From CAYFWF01 sp964346815 (GTDB taxonomy: Bacteria; Acidobacteriota; Aminicenantia; Aminicenantales; Aminicenantaceae), in the NCBI GenBank assembly GCA_964346815.1, contig CAYFWF010000018.1, positions 1 through 64,000 of the forward strand: a stretch of 64,000 bases of DNA, given 5' to 3'. The notes beneath the pieces are model-generated. The model did no database searches and had not been told where the DNA came from. It worked only from the letters and a program-made list of their open reading frames with translations. Shown here in pieces: positions 33,167-41,734 of the stretch (its first letter is position 1; every line of letters begins with the position of its first letter). Position numbers and translations under genes: made by a program.

Positions 33167-33262
33167 CGTTGCAGCCCGGATTAGGCCGGGACGGTTTGCG
33201 GTCGTTCGCTCCAGGTCCGATCTGCCAAGCTTCATGGGCCACTTCCTCACCCCAGAGCAATC

Positions 33263-33290
33263 TTGACTCGTGAATTATCCAGGTTATAAA
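33263..33290 (+). promoter_or_regulatory. Promoter before ABM-like copy 2
   Basis: TTGACT (33263-33268), a 16-bp spacer and TATAAA (33285-33290). A short CCCGG...CCGGG hairpin near 33176-33191 sits between the two paralogs and may end the first transcript. Confidence 0.45.
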
Positions 33291-33374
33291 ATGGATGGAT
33301 AAGGACCAGGGTCTTATAAGGGAAACTGGAAATTTTCGAAATTCAAGGTCTGATCCAGTGAAGGAGGAATAGAA

Positions 33375-33668
33375 ATGTTTGCCCGGTGTACGACAATGCA
33401 ATTCAAACTGGCGTTTATCGATAGGGCCGTCGAAATATACACGGACAGCATAGTACCAGATGCTCAATCTCAGAAGGGATTCCAGGGACTCAATTTTTAT
33501 TTGGATCGAAAGAGCGGAAAAGCAGTATCCATTGCCATCTGGGATTCCGAAAAGGATGCCTTGGCTAACGAGAAGAGTCACTATTATCAGGAACAGCTGG
33601 TCAAGCTGATGCATTATTTTGCGAATCCACCGATCCGCGAGGGTTATGAAGTCATCGTCAAAGTCTGA
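33375..33668 (+). CDS. Small dimeric alpha-beta barrel protein (ABM-like), copy 2
   Basis: Protein of 97 aa, clearly paralogous to the one at 32873: VPDAQSQKGFQGLNFYLDRK against VPAAKKQKGFRGISLMFNPK, and DALANEKSHYYQEQLVK against HALANEKSLYYQQQVAK. GAAGGAGG lies before the ATG. Same fold and the same uncertainty about function. It has its own promoter, so the pair may be expressed under different conditions. Confidence 0.75.
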   Translation: MFARCTTMQFKLAFIDRAVEIYTDSIVPDAQSQKGFQGLNFYLDRKSGKAVSIAIWDSEKDALANEKSHYYQEQLVKLMHYFANPPIREGYEVIVKV

Positions 33669-33820
33669 CCAAAACTTCAAACAGCTTATGAAAACGGACA
33701 ATTAATAAACAAGATCCCCTATCCTAGATCCAGGCTTTTGTACCGCTTTGAAATCTTGCCATTTGGTCCTTCTTGTGATATTCCAATTCTTTCCCCTGAA
33801 TAATTAAGGAAAGGAGGATC

Positions 33821-36268
33821 ATGGTGAGACGGTCTGTTTGTTTTGTATGCCTTTTTGTCACCACTGTTTTGATCGCGTTCAGCGGGCCCTCGAGTATCGG
33901 TCAAAAATCGGACGGGATGAAGAAATATCCTGGCTATTTTCCTTTTTACTGGGATGAGGAGGCTGGGAAAATATGGCTTGAAATCGACAAGTTCGACACA
34001 GAATTTTTGTATGTCAACTCTCTGCCTGCTGGCATCGGCTCGAATGCTATAGGACTCGATGGAAGGCAGCTCGGGTCCACTCGCATCGTGAAGTTCCATA
34101 GAGTCGGTCCTAAAGTGCTTTTGATCCAGCCGAATTATTCTTTTCGAGCTGTGAGTGATAATCCAGCCGAACGAAAAGCTGTGGATGCTGCCTTCGCAAA
34201 ATCTGTACTCTGGGGCTTTAAACTGGAAGCGGAAGAAAAAGGACGGGTGCTGGTGGATGCCACCTCTTTCTTCATGGAGGATTGGCAAAGAGTCATCAGG
34301 AGGCTCCAGCGTGCTGGACAGGGAAATTTTCGTGTCGATCCCGCTCGATCGGCTGTCTTCCTGGGGAATACAAAAAATTTTCCCCATAACACAGAAATCG
34401 ATGTACTCCTCACTTTTGCGAGTCAGAATCCAGGGAGCCTTCTTCGTCAAGTCGTTCCTGACCCCAGCTCACTCACCGTAAGACAGCACCATTCCTTTAT
34501 CAAGCTCCCTGATGAGGGGTACAAACCGAGAATCTATGATCCCCGCTCCAACTTTTCCGGAATGACCTTTATGGATTTTGCCCAGCCCATCGATAAATCT
34601 CTGGCCAGAAGATACATCTGTAGGCACAGGTTGAAAAAGAAAAATCCGGGCGCAGAAGTGAGTGATGTTTTAGAGCCTATCGTTTATTACGTCGATCCTG
34701 GAGTTCCTGAGCCGATCCGGTCGGCTCTGATCGAAGGAGCCAGCTGGTGGAATCAGGCTTTCGATGCAATCGGCTACAGAGATGCCTTCCAGGTCAAAGT
34801 GCTTCCGGAAGGAGCGGATCCCATGGATATAAGATACAACATGATCAACTGGGTCCACCGCTCCACCCGCGGCTGGTCTTATGGCTCATCGGTCAGGGAC
34901 CCGAGAACTGGTGAAATCATCAAAGGGCATGTAGCCCTGGGTTCGCAGCGCCTCCGCCAGGATTTCTTGATCGCCCAAGGGCTGACGGCTGAATATGAAG
35001 AAGGCAGTGAGGCGGCCGAAGAGATGGTGGAGCTGGCTCTAGGGCGCATCCGGCAGCTTTCCTGTCATGAAGTCGGCCACACCCTCGGGCTGGGACACAA
35101 CTATGCTGCCAGTGTCAATGACCGGGCCTCAGTCATGGACTATCCCCATCCTTTAATCAAAATCAGAAAGGATGACAGTCTGGATCTTTCCGATGCCTAT
35201 GCGACAGGAGTTGGAGAGTGGGACATCGTGTCCATTGCCTATGGTTATCAGGATTTTCCAGAGGGAGTGGATGAGGAGAAGGAACTGAAGTTCATCCTGG
35301 ATAATGCCTTCTCGCGCGGATTGTTTTATCTCGCCGGTCAGGATGCTGGACCTGCGAGTGCACACCCTCTGGCGAACACTTGGGATAACGGGAGAGATCC
35401 GGTGAATGAACTGGAGAGGGTGATGAAGATTCGGGCCATCGCACTCGAAGAATTTTCCGAGAAAAGAATCCCGATGTGGGCTCCTATGGCTACACTGGAA
35501 GAAGCCCTGGTCCCCACCTATCTGTTTCACAGGTATCAGGTCGAAGCAGCCGCCAGTGTTCTCGGCGGATTGTATTACAACCACACCCTGAGAGGGGATG
35601 TGCAGAAGGATCCAGAGATCGTTCCGGCTTCAGAACAGCGGCGGGCTCTGGAAGCGCTGCTCCAGACCATACATCCTGAGAATTTAGAGATCGATGATAA
35701 AGTTATCAATATTCTTCCGCCCCGTCCCCCGGGGTACCGACAAACCGGTGAGCTTTTTCCCAGACATACAGGATCGACGTTCGGTGCTTTAGGAGCGGCT
35801 GAAGCGGCCGCAGATATGACCGTACGGTTGATTCTCCACCCGGAAAGGGCGGCCCGGATGGTGGATTATCATTCCAGGGACAATAACTTTCCTGGATTCG
35901 ATGAAGTCCTGGATAAAATCATAGATTTTACTTGGCATTCGACGCATCCAACCAGCCGTCACAATGAAATCCAGAGAGTGGTGAACTACGTGTTTTTATA
36001 CAATCTGATGAGCCTTGCCGCCAGCGAGGAGAGCGCTCCCCAAGTGCGGGCCATCGCTTCTCTCAAACTTGAAGAGCTGAAAAAATGGCTCCACCGACAG
36101 TTGGATGCCGCCCGGAGTGGAAAACATATCCCCGAAGATACACATCAAAGGGCTCATTTTTACTTCGCGGTCTCTCAGATCACCTTGTTTCAAAGAGACC
36201 CCACCAGAGTAATGCTTCCAGCTCCTCTCTCTTCGCCTCCAGGTGCGCCAATCGGAATGCATGATTGA
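33821..36268 (+). CDS. Exported zinc-dependent metalloprotease (DUF5117/DUF4953-like)
   Basis: Protein of 815 aa; AAAGGAGG lies before the ATG. The signal peptide is at about residues 5-27. The active site is CHEVGHTLGLGHN (H416, E417, H420, H426), the metzincin-type HExxHxxGxxH. The N-terminal part with FPFYWDEEAGKIWLEID and GIGSNAIGLDRGQLG-like segments and the C-terminal helical domain match the large bacterial DUF5117-DUF4953 proteins. It probably acts in the periplasm or outside the cell on peptides. It is a stand-alone gene. Confidence 0.88.
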   Translation: MVRRSVCFVCLFVTTVLIAFSGPSSIGQKSDGMKKYPGYFPFYWDEEAGKIWLEIDKFDTEFLYVNSLPAGIGSNAIGLDGRQLGSTRIVKFHRVGPKVLLIQPNYSFRAVSDNPAERKAVDAAFAKSVLWGFKLEAEEKGRVLVDATSFFMEDWQRVIRRLQRAGQGNFRVDPARSAVFLGNTKNFPHNTEIDVLLTFASQNPGSLLRQVVPDPSSLTVRQHHSFIKLPDEGYKPRIYDPRSNFSGMTFMDFAQPIDKSLARRYICRHRLKKKNPGAEVSDVLEPIVYYVDPGVPEPIRSALIEGASWWNQAFDAIGYRDAFQVKVLPEGADPMDIRYNMINWVHRSTRGWSYGSSVRDPRTGEIIKGHVALGSQRLRQDFLIAQGLTAEYEEGSEAAEEMVELALGRIRQLSCHEVGHTLGLGHNYAASVNDRASVMDYPHPLIKIRKDDSLDLSDAYATGVGEWDIVSIAYGYQDFPEGVDEEKELKFILDNAFSRGLFYLAGQDAGPASAHPLANTWDNGRDPVNELERVMKIRAIALEEFSEKRIPMWAPMATLEEALVPTYLFHRYQVEAAASVLGGLYYNHTLRGDVQKDPEIVPASEQRRALEALLQTIHPENLEIDDKVINILPPRPPGYRQTGELFPRHTGSTFGALGAAEAAADMTVRLILHPERAARMVDYHSRDNNFPGFDEVLDKIIDFTWHSTHPTSRHNEIQRVVNYVFLYNLMSLAASEESAPQVRAIASLKLEELKKWLHRQLDAARSGKHIPEDTHQRAHFYFAVSQITLFQRDPTRVMLPAPLSSPPGAPIGMHD

Positions 36269-36328
36269 CTGAATCTTCGTCTCAGAGCGAGGAATGCCTT
36301 TGAGTATGATAAATAGTGTAATCATTGT

Positions 36329-36613
36329 ATGAATGTGATAAATTCAGAGAAAAATGCTTTTGACACCTTTAAAGCTTTTCTAGAAGCCGATGTGGAGAAT
36401 TCCTGGTATGGGATGATGCTGTATGATAATGTCTATAAAGGGTATTCTCCGGAAGGCAAAAACACGGTCAATATTCTTGTACTCCAGGGTTATGATCACT
36501 GGGGAAATTATGAAGAAATGGTAGCGATAGCATCGGGAGGGAGGCTTCAAAGACAGGCGGGTTTCGACCCGCCGAATCCTCGCGTCATTACCAGATCCTC
36601 TGGGCCGTGGTAA
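36329..36613 (+). pseudogene. Probable fragment of a phytoene-desaturase-like FAD oxidoreductase
   Basis: 94 codons with no ribosome-binding site. WYGMMLYDNVYKGYSPEGKN followed by TVNILVLQGYDHWGNYEE resembles an internal region of CrtI/prolycopene-isomerase-like oxidoreductases. The Rossmann GxGxxG part and the real C-terminus are absent, and the last 30 residues look unrelated. I take it as a gene relic caught between the protease and the M24 peptidase. It could also be an unrelated small protein. Confidence 0.4.
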
Positions 36614-36640
36614 TCTGACAATATGAGACAAGGAGATGAG

Positions 36641-37906
36641 ATGACGGTATCGAGAAGAGAATTTTTAAAGATAGGGGGCCTGTCGATCGGCGCTTTTGGA
36701 TTTGCCGAGAATCTGTTATCCAAACCTCGAACCCGAGAGACTGCAGAATCAGCACTGAAGAATATGGTGGCCGATGTCAAACCTCTGACTCCCCAAGATT
36801 ATGAGATCCGCCTGGAGAAAGCAAGGCGATTGATGAGAGAACACCAAATGGACGGGCTGTTGCTGACCGGAGGCACCAACCTCCTCTATTTCACGAATGT
36901 TCGATGGGGGAGAAGCGAGAGAACATTCGGAGCTGTGCTGAATCGGAAAAAGGCTCCGATCTGGATTTGTCCCGGCTTCGAGAAAAAGCGGGCCGAGGAA
37001 AGAATTCCGAAAGGACACCAAATCCGGACTTGGGAGGAGCATGAAAGCCCGTTCAGACTCATCGCAGGAATCATGAAGGAGCTGGGAGCGAAGACAGGAA
37101 AACTGGGATTGGGACCGACCATCAGGAGTTTTGTCTATTATGGACTGCGAAAGGATGCTCCTGCTCTCCAGTTGGTGGATGGAGCAGTAGTGACCGAAGG
37201 CTGTCGGGGAATCAAAACAGAAAAAGAGATCGCCTACATGGACCTGGCGAATAAAATCACCAAGCTGGCTTATCGAGAAGGGTTCGATAATCTGCAAAGG
37301 GGCATGAGCCGTGCGGACCTGGGAGGAATCATACGAACAGCACATAAAAAAATGGGAGTGAGCGGAGGTGGAGGGCCTCTGTTCGGGCCCAGTTCTGCCT
37401 ATCCTCACGGAACCCTGACAGAACGTTCGCTTCAGGAAGGTGATATCATATTGGTGGATGGCGGATGCAGTGTGGAGGGTTATCGTGCAGATGTGACGCG
37501 AACCATTGTGTTCGGAAAGCCAACCGACAGACAAAAGACGGTTTGGGAAGTGGTCAGAAAAGCACAGGTCGCTGCGCATAGGTCTGTAAGACCAGGCGTT
37601 CCGTGCGAAGAGGTCGATCGGGCCGCCCGTAACGTGGTCGACGAAGCGGGATTTGGACCGGATTATGAGTATTTCACCCACCGCGTGGGCCATGGGATCG
37701 GGATGGAAGGCCACGAATATCCCTATTTGGTCAGAGGAAATAAACTGCAACTTCAACCCGGCATGACCTTCTCTAACGAGCCAGGAATCTATATCTACGG
37801 CGAGTTCGGTGTCCGTATCGAGGATTGTTTCGTTGTGACAGAGGATGGAGGACGGTTCCTCGGAGGAATGGAAAGCACTGCGATCGACAGGCCGTTCGGG
37901 GAATGA
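36641..37906 (+). CDS. Tat-exported M24 metallopeptidase (Xaa-Pro aminopeptidase-like)
   Basis: Protein of 421 aa. ATG 36641 follows AAGGAG; an ATG at 36623 has no such site. A Tat signal (SRREFLKIGGLSIGAFGF) lies at residues 4-21. The creatinase N-terminal domain (LMREHQMDGLLLTGGTNLLY) is followed by the pita-bread domain with all five metal ligands in context: VDGGCSVEGYRADVTRTI (two Asp), HRVGHGIGMEGHE (His), FSNEPGIYI (Glu) and GVRIEDCF (Glu). It probably trims proline-containing peptides in the periplasm. Confidence 0.9.
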   Translation: MTVSRREFLKIGGLSIGAFGFAENLLSKPRTRETAESALKNMVADVKPLTPQDYEIRLEKARRLMREHQMDGLLLTGGTNLLYFTNVRWGRSERTFGAVLNRKKAPIWICPGFEKKRAEERIPKGHQIRTWEEHESPFRLIAGIMKELGAKTGKLGLGPTIRSFVYYGLRKDAPALQLVDGAVVTEGCRGIKTEKEIAYMDLANKITKLAYREGFDNLQRGMSRADLGGIIRTAHKKMGVSGGGGPLFGPSSAYPHGTLTERSLQEGDIILVDGGCSVEGYRADVTRTIVFGKPTDRQKTVWEVVRKAQVAAHRSVRPGVPCEEVDRAARNVVDEAGFGPDYEYFTHRVGHGIGMEGHEYPYLVRGNKLQLQPGMTFSNEPGIYIYGEFGVRIEDCFVVTEDGGRFLGGMESTAIDRPFGE

Positions 37907-37918
37907 CAGAGTCTTTGT

Positions 37919-38578
37919 TTAAATCGTGAAGACCAGCTTGCTCTCCTGCCCTTCGTGGATTCTCTCGTAATGAACTGAGAAATTCATCAGAAGAAAGAGG
38001 CTGGTGTTGTCCTCCATTTTCTTCAGGACTTTTTCCTCGATCTTCTGAACGGACTCTGCAATTTCCAGTGTGGCAGCCATCTCCTCTTCACTCATGACCA
38101 CGATTCCATCGTCATCACCAAAAATGATGTCACCTGGAGAAACAGGAACACCGCCACAGCTTATTTTGATCTGAGTCTTGAATATCTTCGAGGCACCTCC
38201 TGCCATGGGAGTGTAGTATCTGGCGTAGACCGGAAACCGGATCTTGCGTATCTGCCTGACGTCCCGACAACCGCCATCGATGACCATACCAGATAGTTTC
38301 TTTCTTTTCGCCTCAGTGGCGAACATCTCTCCTGCAAAGGCGACCTTGTCCCCTTCGGCATTGATGACCAAGACATCGTCTTCCTCGGCTTCTTGAAGAG
38401 CCTTAATAACCGAGAGAAAGTCTCCCCGGCAGTGGACGGTTCGGGCGAGACCGATCATCCTGATACTTTGGAACACGGGCCTGATATCTGGGTCCATAAC
38501 CCTGAATGTTTTGCTTGCGTCACAAAGACTGGCCGTATCCAAGCGCGACAGTCTTTTTTTTAATTTTTTAAAATCCAT
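37919..38578 (-). CDS. RraA-like protein (HMG aldolase/demethylmenaquinone methyltransferase family)
   Basis: Protein of 219 aa with GGAAGGAG before the ATG. Family hallmarks: the LDTASLCDA start, GLARTVHCRGD, VLVINAEGDKVAFAGEMFA, the DGGCRDVRQIR metal and substrate loop, and GDIIFGDDDGIVVM. Members are metal-dependent pyruvate or oxaloacetate aldolases; some bind RNase E, and others are misnamed methyltransferases. The substrate is not decidable. It is convergent with the M24 peptidase, 12 bp apart. Confidence 0.88.
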   Translation of the reverse strand: MDFKKLKKRLSRLDTASLCDASKTFRVMDPDIRPVFQSIRMIGLARTVHCRGDFLSVIKALQEAEEDDVLVINAEGDKVAFAGEMFATEAKRKKLSGMVIDGGCRDVRQIRKIRFPVYARYYTPMAGGASKIFKTQIKISCGGVPVSPGDIIFGDDDGIVVMSEEEMAATLEIAESVQKIEEKVLKKMEDNTSLFLLMNFSVHYERIHEGQESKLVFTI

Positions 38579-38878
38579 GGCGGCTCCTTCCTTTCGGTTC
38601 TTTGGTCACCTTGGTATGTGGACAAGTTTATCATATAGCTCTCGTTTCTGGAATCGAATTCCATAAAACGGTGAAACGGAGAAAAAGCTGCGGTTTCTTA
38701 TACCGAGATATTTGAAAAGATATTGATTTATGAGCTGAAAAAGATTAAAAAGATATGTCCTAGGGAACAGCCTGGGACGGGATCAGACATTCGAAACTTT
38801 CATCATAATCTTCTGACTTTTATTCGATGACCAAGTCATGAATTTCAAGAATGTTTGCCCCAAAATACAGGAGGATTC
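38579..38878. other. Intergenic region between divergent genes
   Basis: 300 bp that should hold the promoters of the RraA-like gene (leftward) and the aminotransferase (rightward). TATATGAT on the minus strand near 38630 is a possible -10. No gene, repeat or clear operator seen. Confidence 0.5.
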
Positions 38879-40102
38879 ATGAAAAAAGTTTCAGACATCT
38901 TACCCGAACTTTTATCGGTCACATCCAAAGGCCTGACCCGGTCTGAGATCAGGGAGCTCTTAAAGCTAACCAGACAGCCGGGGGTCATTTCATTCGCCGG
39001 AGGACTGCCTTTTTCCGGATTGTTTCCGGTCGAAGAGATGAAGGATATTGTTAACACAGTCTTAGAAAATGAAGGACAGATAGCTCTTCAGTATGGTCCG
39101 ACAGAAGGAGATATCCGACTGAGAAGGTTTCTTGTAGATAAGGTAAAAGCGGACGAAGGTGTCGATATTGACGAGGAGAACATTTTGATCGTATCCGGAT
39201 CTCAGCAGGCATTGGATCTGATCGGAAAGATATTCATCGATCCAGGAGACCCTATTATCGTCGGGTTGCCATCCTATATCGGAGGCATACAGGCGTTCAA
39301 GAGTTTCAGGGCAAATATGCTGGGGGCGCGTCTGGATAAACAGGGGATGAATGTGGATACGGTCGAAGAGATCCTGCGGACATACACAGCCAAAGGCCAA
39401 AAGATCAAATTCGTTTATATTGTTCCCGATTTTCAGAATCCATCCGGAGTGACTCTCTCTTTGGAGCGAAGAAAGAGGCTCCTGGAAATCTGTTACCATT
39501 ATGATACGGTGGTCGTGGAAGATACGCCTTACCGGGAATTGAGGTTCGAGGGAAAAGACGTACCCAAATTGGGGGCCATGGATGAGAGAGGACACGCGTT
39601 TTCTCTTCATACTTTTTCTAAAATACTCTTTCCGGGGACAAGAATCGGGTGGATCATTGCGAACAAGGCAATAATGGATAAACTCGTCATGGCCAAGCAG
39701 CCCACCGACCTATGCTCTCCTCCTCTCAATCAATCCATCATTTATGAATTCTGCCGCCGCGGCTTGCTCGAGCCTCACATCGAGAAGATCATCGAGGTCT
39801 ACAGGAAAAAACGGGATGTGATGCTCAAGGCTTTGGAGGAATGCATGCCCGGGGATGCGGGGATAGACTGGACCCACCCTGAAGGGGGGCTTTTTCTCTG
39901 GGTAACTTTACCCGAGAAGATGGATGCCGAAGAATTGTTTCCCAAGGCTGTAGAGAAGAAGGTGGCTTACGTCGTGGGATCGGCCTTTCATTTCGACCGA
40001 AGCGGGAAGAACACCATGCGGCTGAATTTTTCCTATCCTACAGAAGAGGAGATCCACGAGGGAATCAAACGGCTCGCAGGTTTGATCAAAGAAGAACTTT
40101 GA
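38879..40102 (+). CDS. PLP-dependent class I/II aminotransferase (2-aminoadipate transaminase-like)
   Basis: Cytoplasmic fold-type I aminotransferase of 407 aa. CAGGAGG lies before ATG 38879. GVISFAGGLPFSGLFPVEEM, LQYGPTEGDIRLR, VPDFQNPSG (the Asn that contacts PLP), FSKILFPGTRIGW (the Schiff-base Lys) and a C-terminal MRLNFSYP (the carboxylate Arg) match the LysN/AroAT I subgroup related to MocR enzyme domains. The likely substrate is 2-aminoadipate, an aromatic or a branched-chain amino acid; the sequence alone does not decide. Confidence 0.92.
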   Translation: MKKVSDILPELLSVTSKGLTRSEIRELLKLTRQPGVISFAGGLPFSGLFPVEEMKDIVNTVLENEGQIALQYGPTEGDIRLRRFLVDKVKADEGVDIDEENILIVSGSQQALDLIGKIFIDPGDPIIVGLPSYIGGIQAFKSFRANMLGARLDKQGMNVDTVEEILRTYTAKGQKIKFVYIVPDFQNPSGVTLSLERRKRLLEICYHYDTVVVEDTPYRELRFEGKDVPKLGAMDERGHAFSLHTFSKILFPGTRIGWIIANKAIMDKLVMAKQPTDLCSPPLNQSIIYEFCRRGLLEPHIEKIIEVYRKKRDVMLKALEECMPGDAGIDWTHPEGGLFLWVTLPEKMDAEELFPKAVEKKVAYVVGSAFHFDRSGKNTMRLNFSYPTEEEIHEGIKRLAGLIKEEL

Positions 40103-40507
40103 AATTTTCCTTCCGCTTATTGAAGACAGAAGCTCGGGCTGGACATAATGAGTCGGAGGCGGCGTTCGGCCTCAAATGTCAACTCGAGGTAACGGATGAT
40201 TCTCATCCCGCCGCCATGGGAAGGACAACGCAGAGGATCCGCCTCGCAGACCATGCGAAACATCTAATTCTTAACATTAAACCGTGCTTTTTGGTTGAGA
40301 CCGACCTTTGCGGATGAAATGGATAAAAAATAAAACTGGAATACTCTTTTGTTGGAAAGGACAACAAAGTTTTTTGTGGTGATGAGAACAATCCAGATTT
40401 TTGAGGTTTGTTCCCGCTCAACCATAGTGAGGAGATATAATCGCGAAAACAAGTATGAAATGGACAATCGGAAATTGTTGGGATACTTCTAAGGAGAGAT
40501 GGTTATT
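40103..40507. other. Intergenic region, terminator-like hairpin only
   Basis: 405 bp without a convincing gene. A TTTGTTG (40348-40354) / CAACAAA (40362-40368) hairpin followed by a T run is a possible terminator for the aminotransferase. An open frame at 40099-40317 has no ribosome site and no recognisable content. Confidence 0.4.
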
Positions 40508-41383
40508 CTACCAGGTCATTGAGCGCAGAATATTCTGCTGCTTGAAGACATGGCTGCGGCCGACTACTGCAAATACCCTTTCGCCTTTCTTCAGCGCTTT
40601 CGTGACCTTTTGAATCATAGTCTGGTCCCGGTATTCTATGAGTTTCTGATGGATCTCAGCGAGAAAACCGCCTTTTTCCGATGATTTGAAATAGCTGTAA
40701 GGAATGTTCTGCCATTTGTCGAGCTCAGGAAACAGCTGCGAAAACATGTGTTCGAACTCTATCAGGGTTGTCGGGAAATACCTGGATCCCCCAAATCTTT
40801 CCATTTTACTCAACAGAAGGCGGGCATCATCCAAATTTTTATCTTCTCTACGGAGCATTTTATTTATGTTTGCCTGTCTGAGAATAAAATAAATTTTTAC
40901 CTGGTGGGGGGGATATCGATTTCTTAAGTATCGAATCTGTTCTGATATGGAAGGATCGATGCATTTAACAGGAACTCCATCACGTGCTGCCAAAAATGTG
41001 ATCAGCCCCTGCTCTCCATAACTCCGTATGGCATGGGTGCGGGATTCTTCTAAAGGCCAGATGCGTCCTTCGCAGAATGCGTATGTTGGTCGGAACTGTT
41101 CCCACTTTCGTTCGATATCCTCAAATTGGGGGTCTTTAGGATCTACTTTGTGGAAGGCCCCATAGTAGAAGAGGCTCCCCTTCCTCTTGTTCAGCTCGAG
41201 AATATAGGGCCCGGTTCTCGGGTGTTCGACGTATTCCTGCCAGGTCAACAGCTTTCCGTGGTTGAAGCTTGTGCAGGAAAACGACCCCAGAGAAATCAAT
41301 GATATGGTCAGGATGGTCAGGATTGTATCATGTATTGGAATCGCTTCCTGATGTCTCCTGCGGGCTCCTGATGAAAGTTTCAT
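40508..41383 (-). CDS. TraB/GumN (TIKI-like) family lipoprotein
   Basis: Protein of 291 aa with an N-terminal membrane segment (TILTILTISLISLGSFSC) whose Cys may be a lipobox. LFYYGAFHKVDPKDPQFEDI near the start and GERVFAVVGRSHVFKQQNIL at the end are the two conserved ends of the TraB/GumN erythromycin-esterase-like fold, with His in FH and GRSH. ...PTYAFCEG supplies the Glu. The family includes metal-dependent peptidases. A role in the envelope is inferred. Confidence 0.65.
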   Translation of the reverse strand: MKLSSGARRRHQEAIPIHDTILTILTISLISLGSFSCTSFNHGKLLTWQEYVEHPRTGPYILELNKRKGSLFYYGAFHKVDPKDPQFEDIERKWEQFRPTYAFCEGRIWPLEESRTHAIRSYGEQGLITFLAARDGVPVKCIDPSISEQIRYLRNRYPPHQVKIYFILRQANINKMLRREDKNLDDARLLLSKMERFGGSRYFPTTLIEFEHMFSQLFPELDKWQNIPYSYFKSSEKGGFLAEIHQKLIEYRDQTMIQKVTKALKKGERVFAVVGRSHVFKQQNILRSMTW

Positions 41384-41551
41384 GGTCCTTCCTTCGTCGC
41401 TTGGTTTTCCACCAGCAATAATGCAGGATTAGTGCCAGAATTGTATTAGGCATGAAAATTCTATAAGTAATTCAATATCAACAATTTAATAATTAATCCG
41501 GGAGAAGGAAAACGAGGCAAGAAGCCTATTCTGTCTAATTTTTTTACACTT

Positions 41552-41713
41552 CTATCTTTTTTTGATCCTTTTGATCGCACCTTCGATCAAGCAATTGGCA
41601 GCCTTGAAAGAAACGAGGTCCTTATCTCTTCCCAGTATGGCGTGAATACAATACCTTGGACTTTTTTGACAACCAAATAGCCCTGTGATATAAGCAGATA
41701 AGCAGGATCCCAT
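41552..41713 (-). CDS. Possible small cysteine-containing protein (53 aa)
   Basis: An ATG at 41713 with AGGGGG 7 bases upstream opens 53 codons: MGSCLSAYITGLFGCQKSPR, YCIHAILGRDKDLVSFKAAN, then CLIEGAIKRIKKR. Four Cys and a basic tail; not recognised. Its start lies only 21 bp from the divergent glycerate kinase start. It is the only possible gene in the 351-bp space 41384-41734. It could be chance; the non-random composition and ribosome site support it weakly. Confidence 0.35.
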   Translation of the reverse strand: MGSCLSAYITGLFGCQKSPRYCIHAILGRDKDLVSFKAANCLIEGAIKRIKKR

Positions 41714-41734
41714 TGTTAGCCCCCTATTTCTAAT

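Noticed and set aside
36749..37756. 335-codon open frame antisense to the M24 peptidase
   Set aside because: Shadow frame; the plus strand has all metal ligands of the peptidase.
40099..40317. 72-codon frame after the aminotransferase
   Set aside because: TTG start, no ribosome site, composition unlike neighbours; kept only as intergenic DNA.
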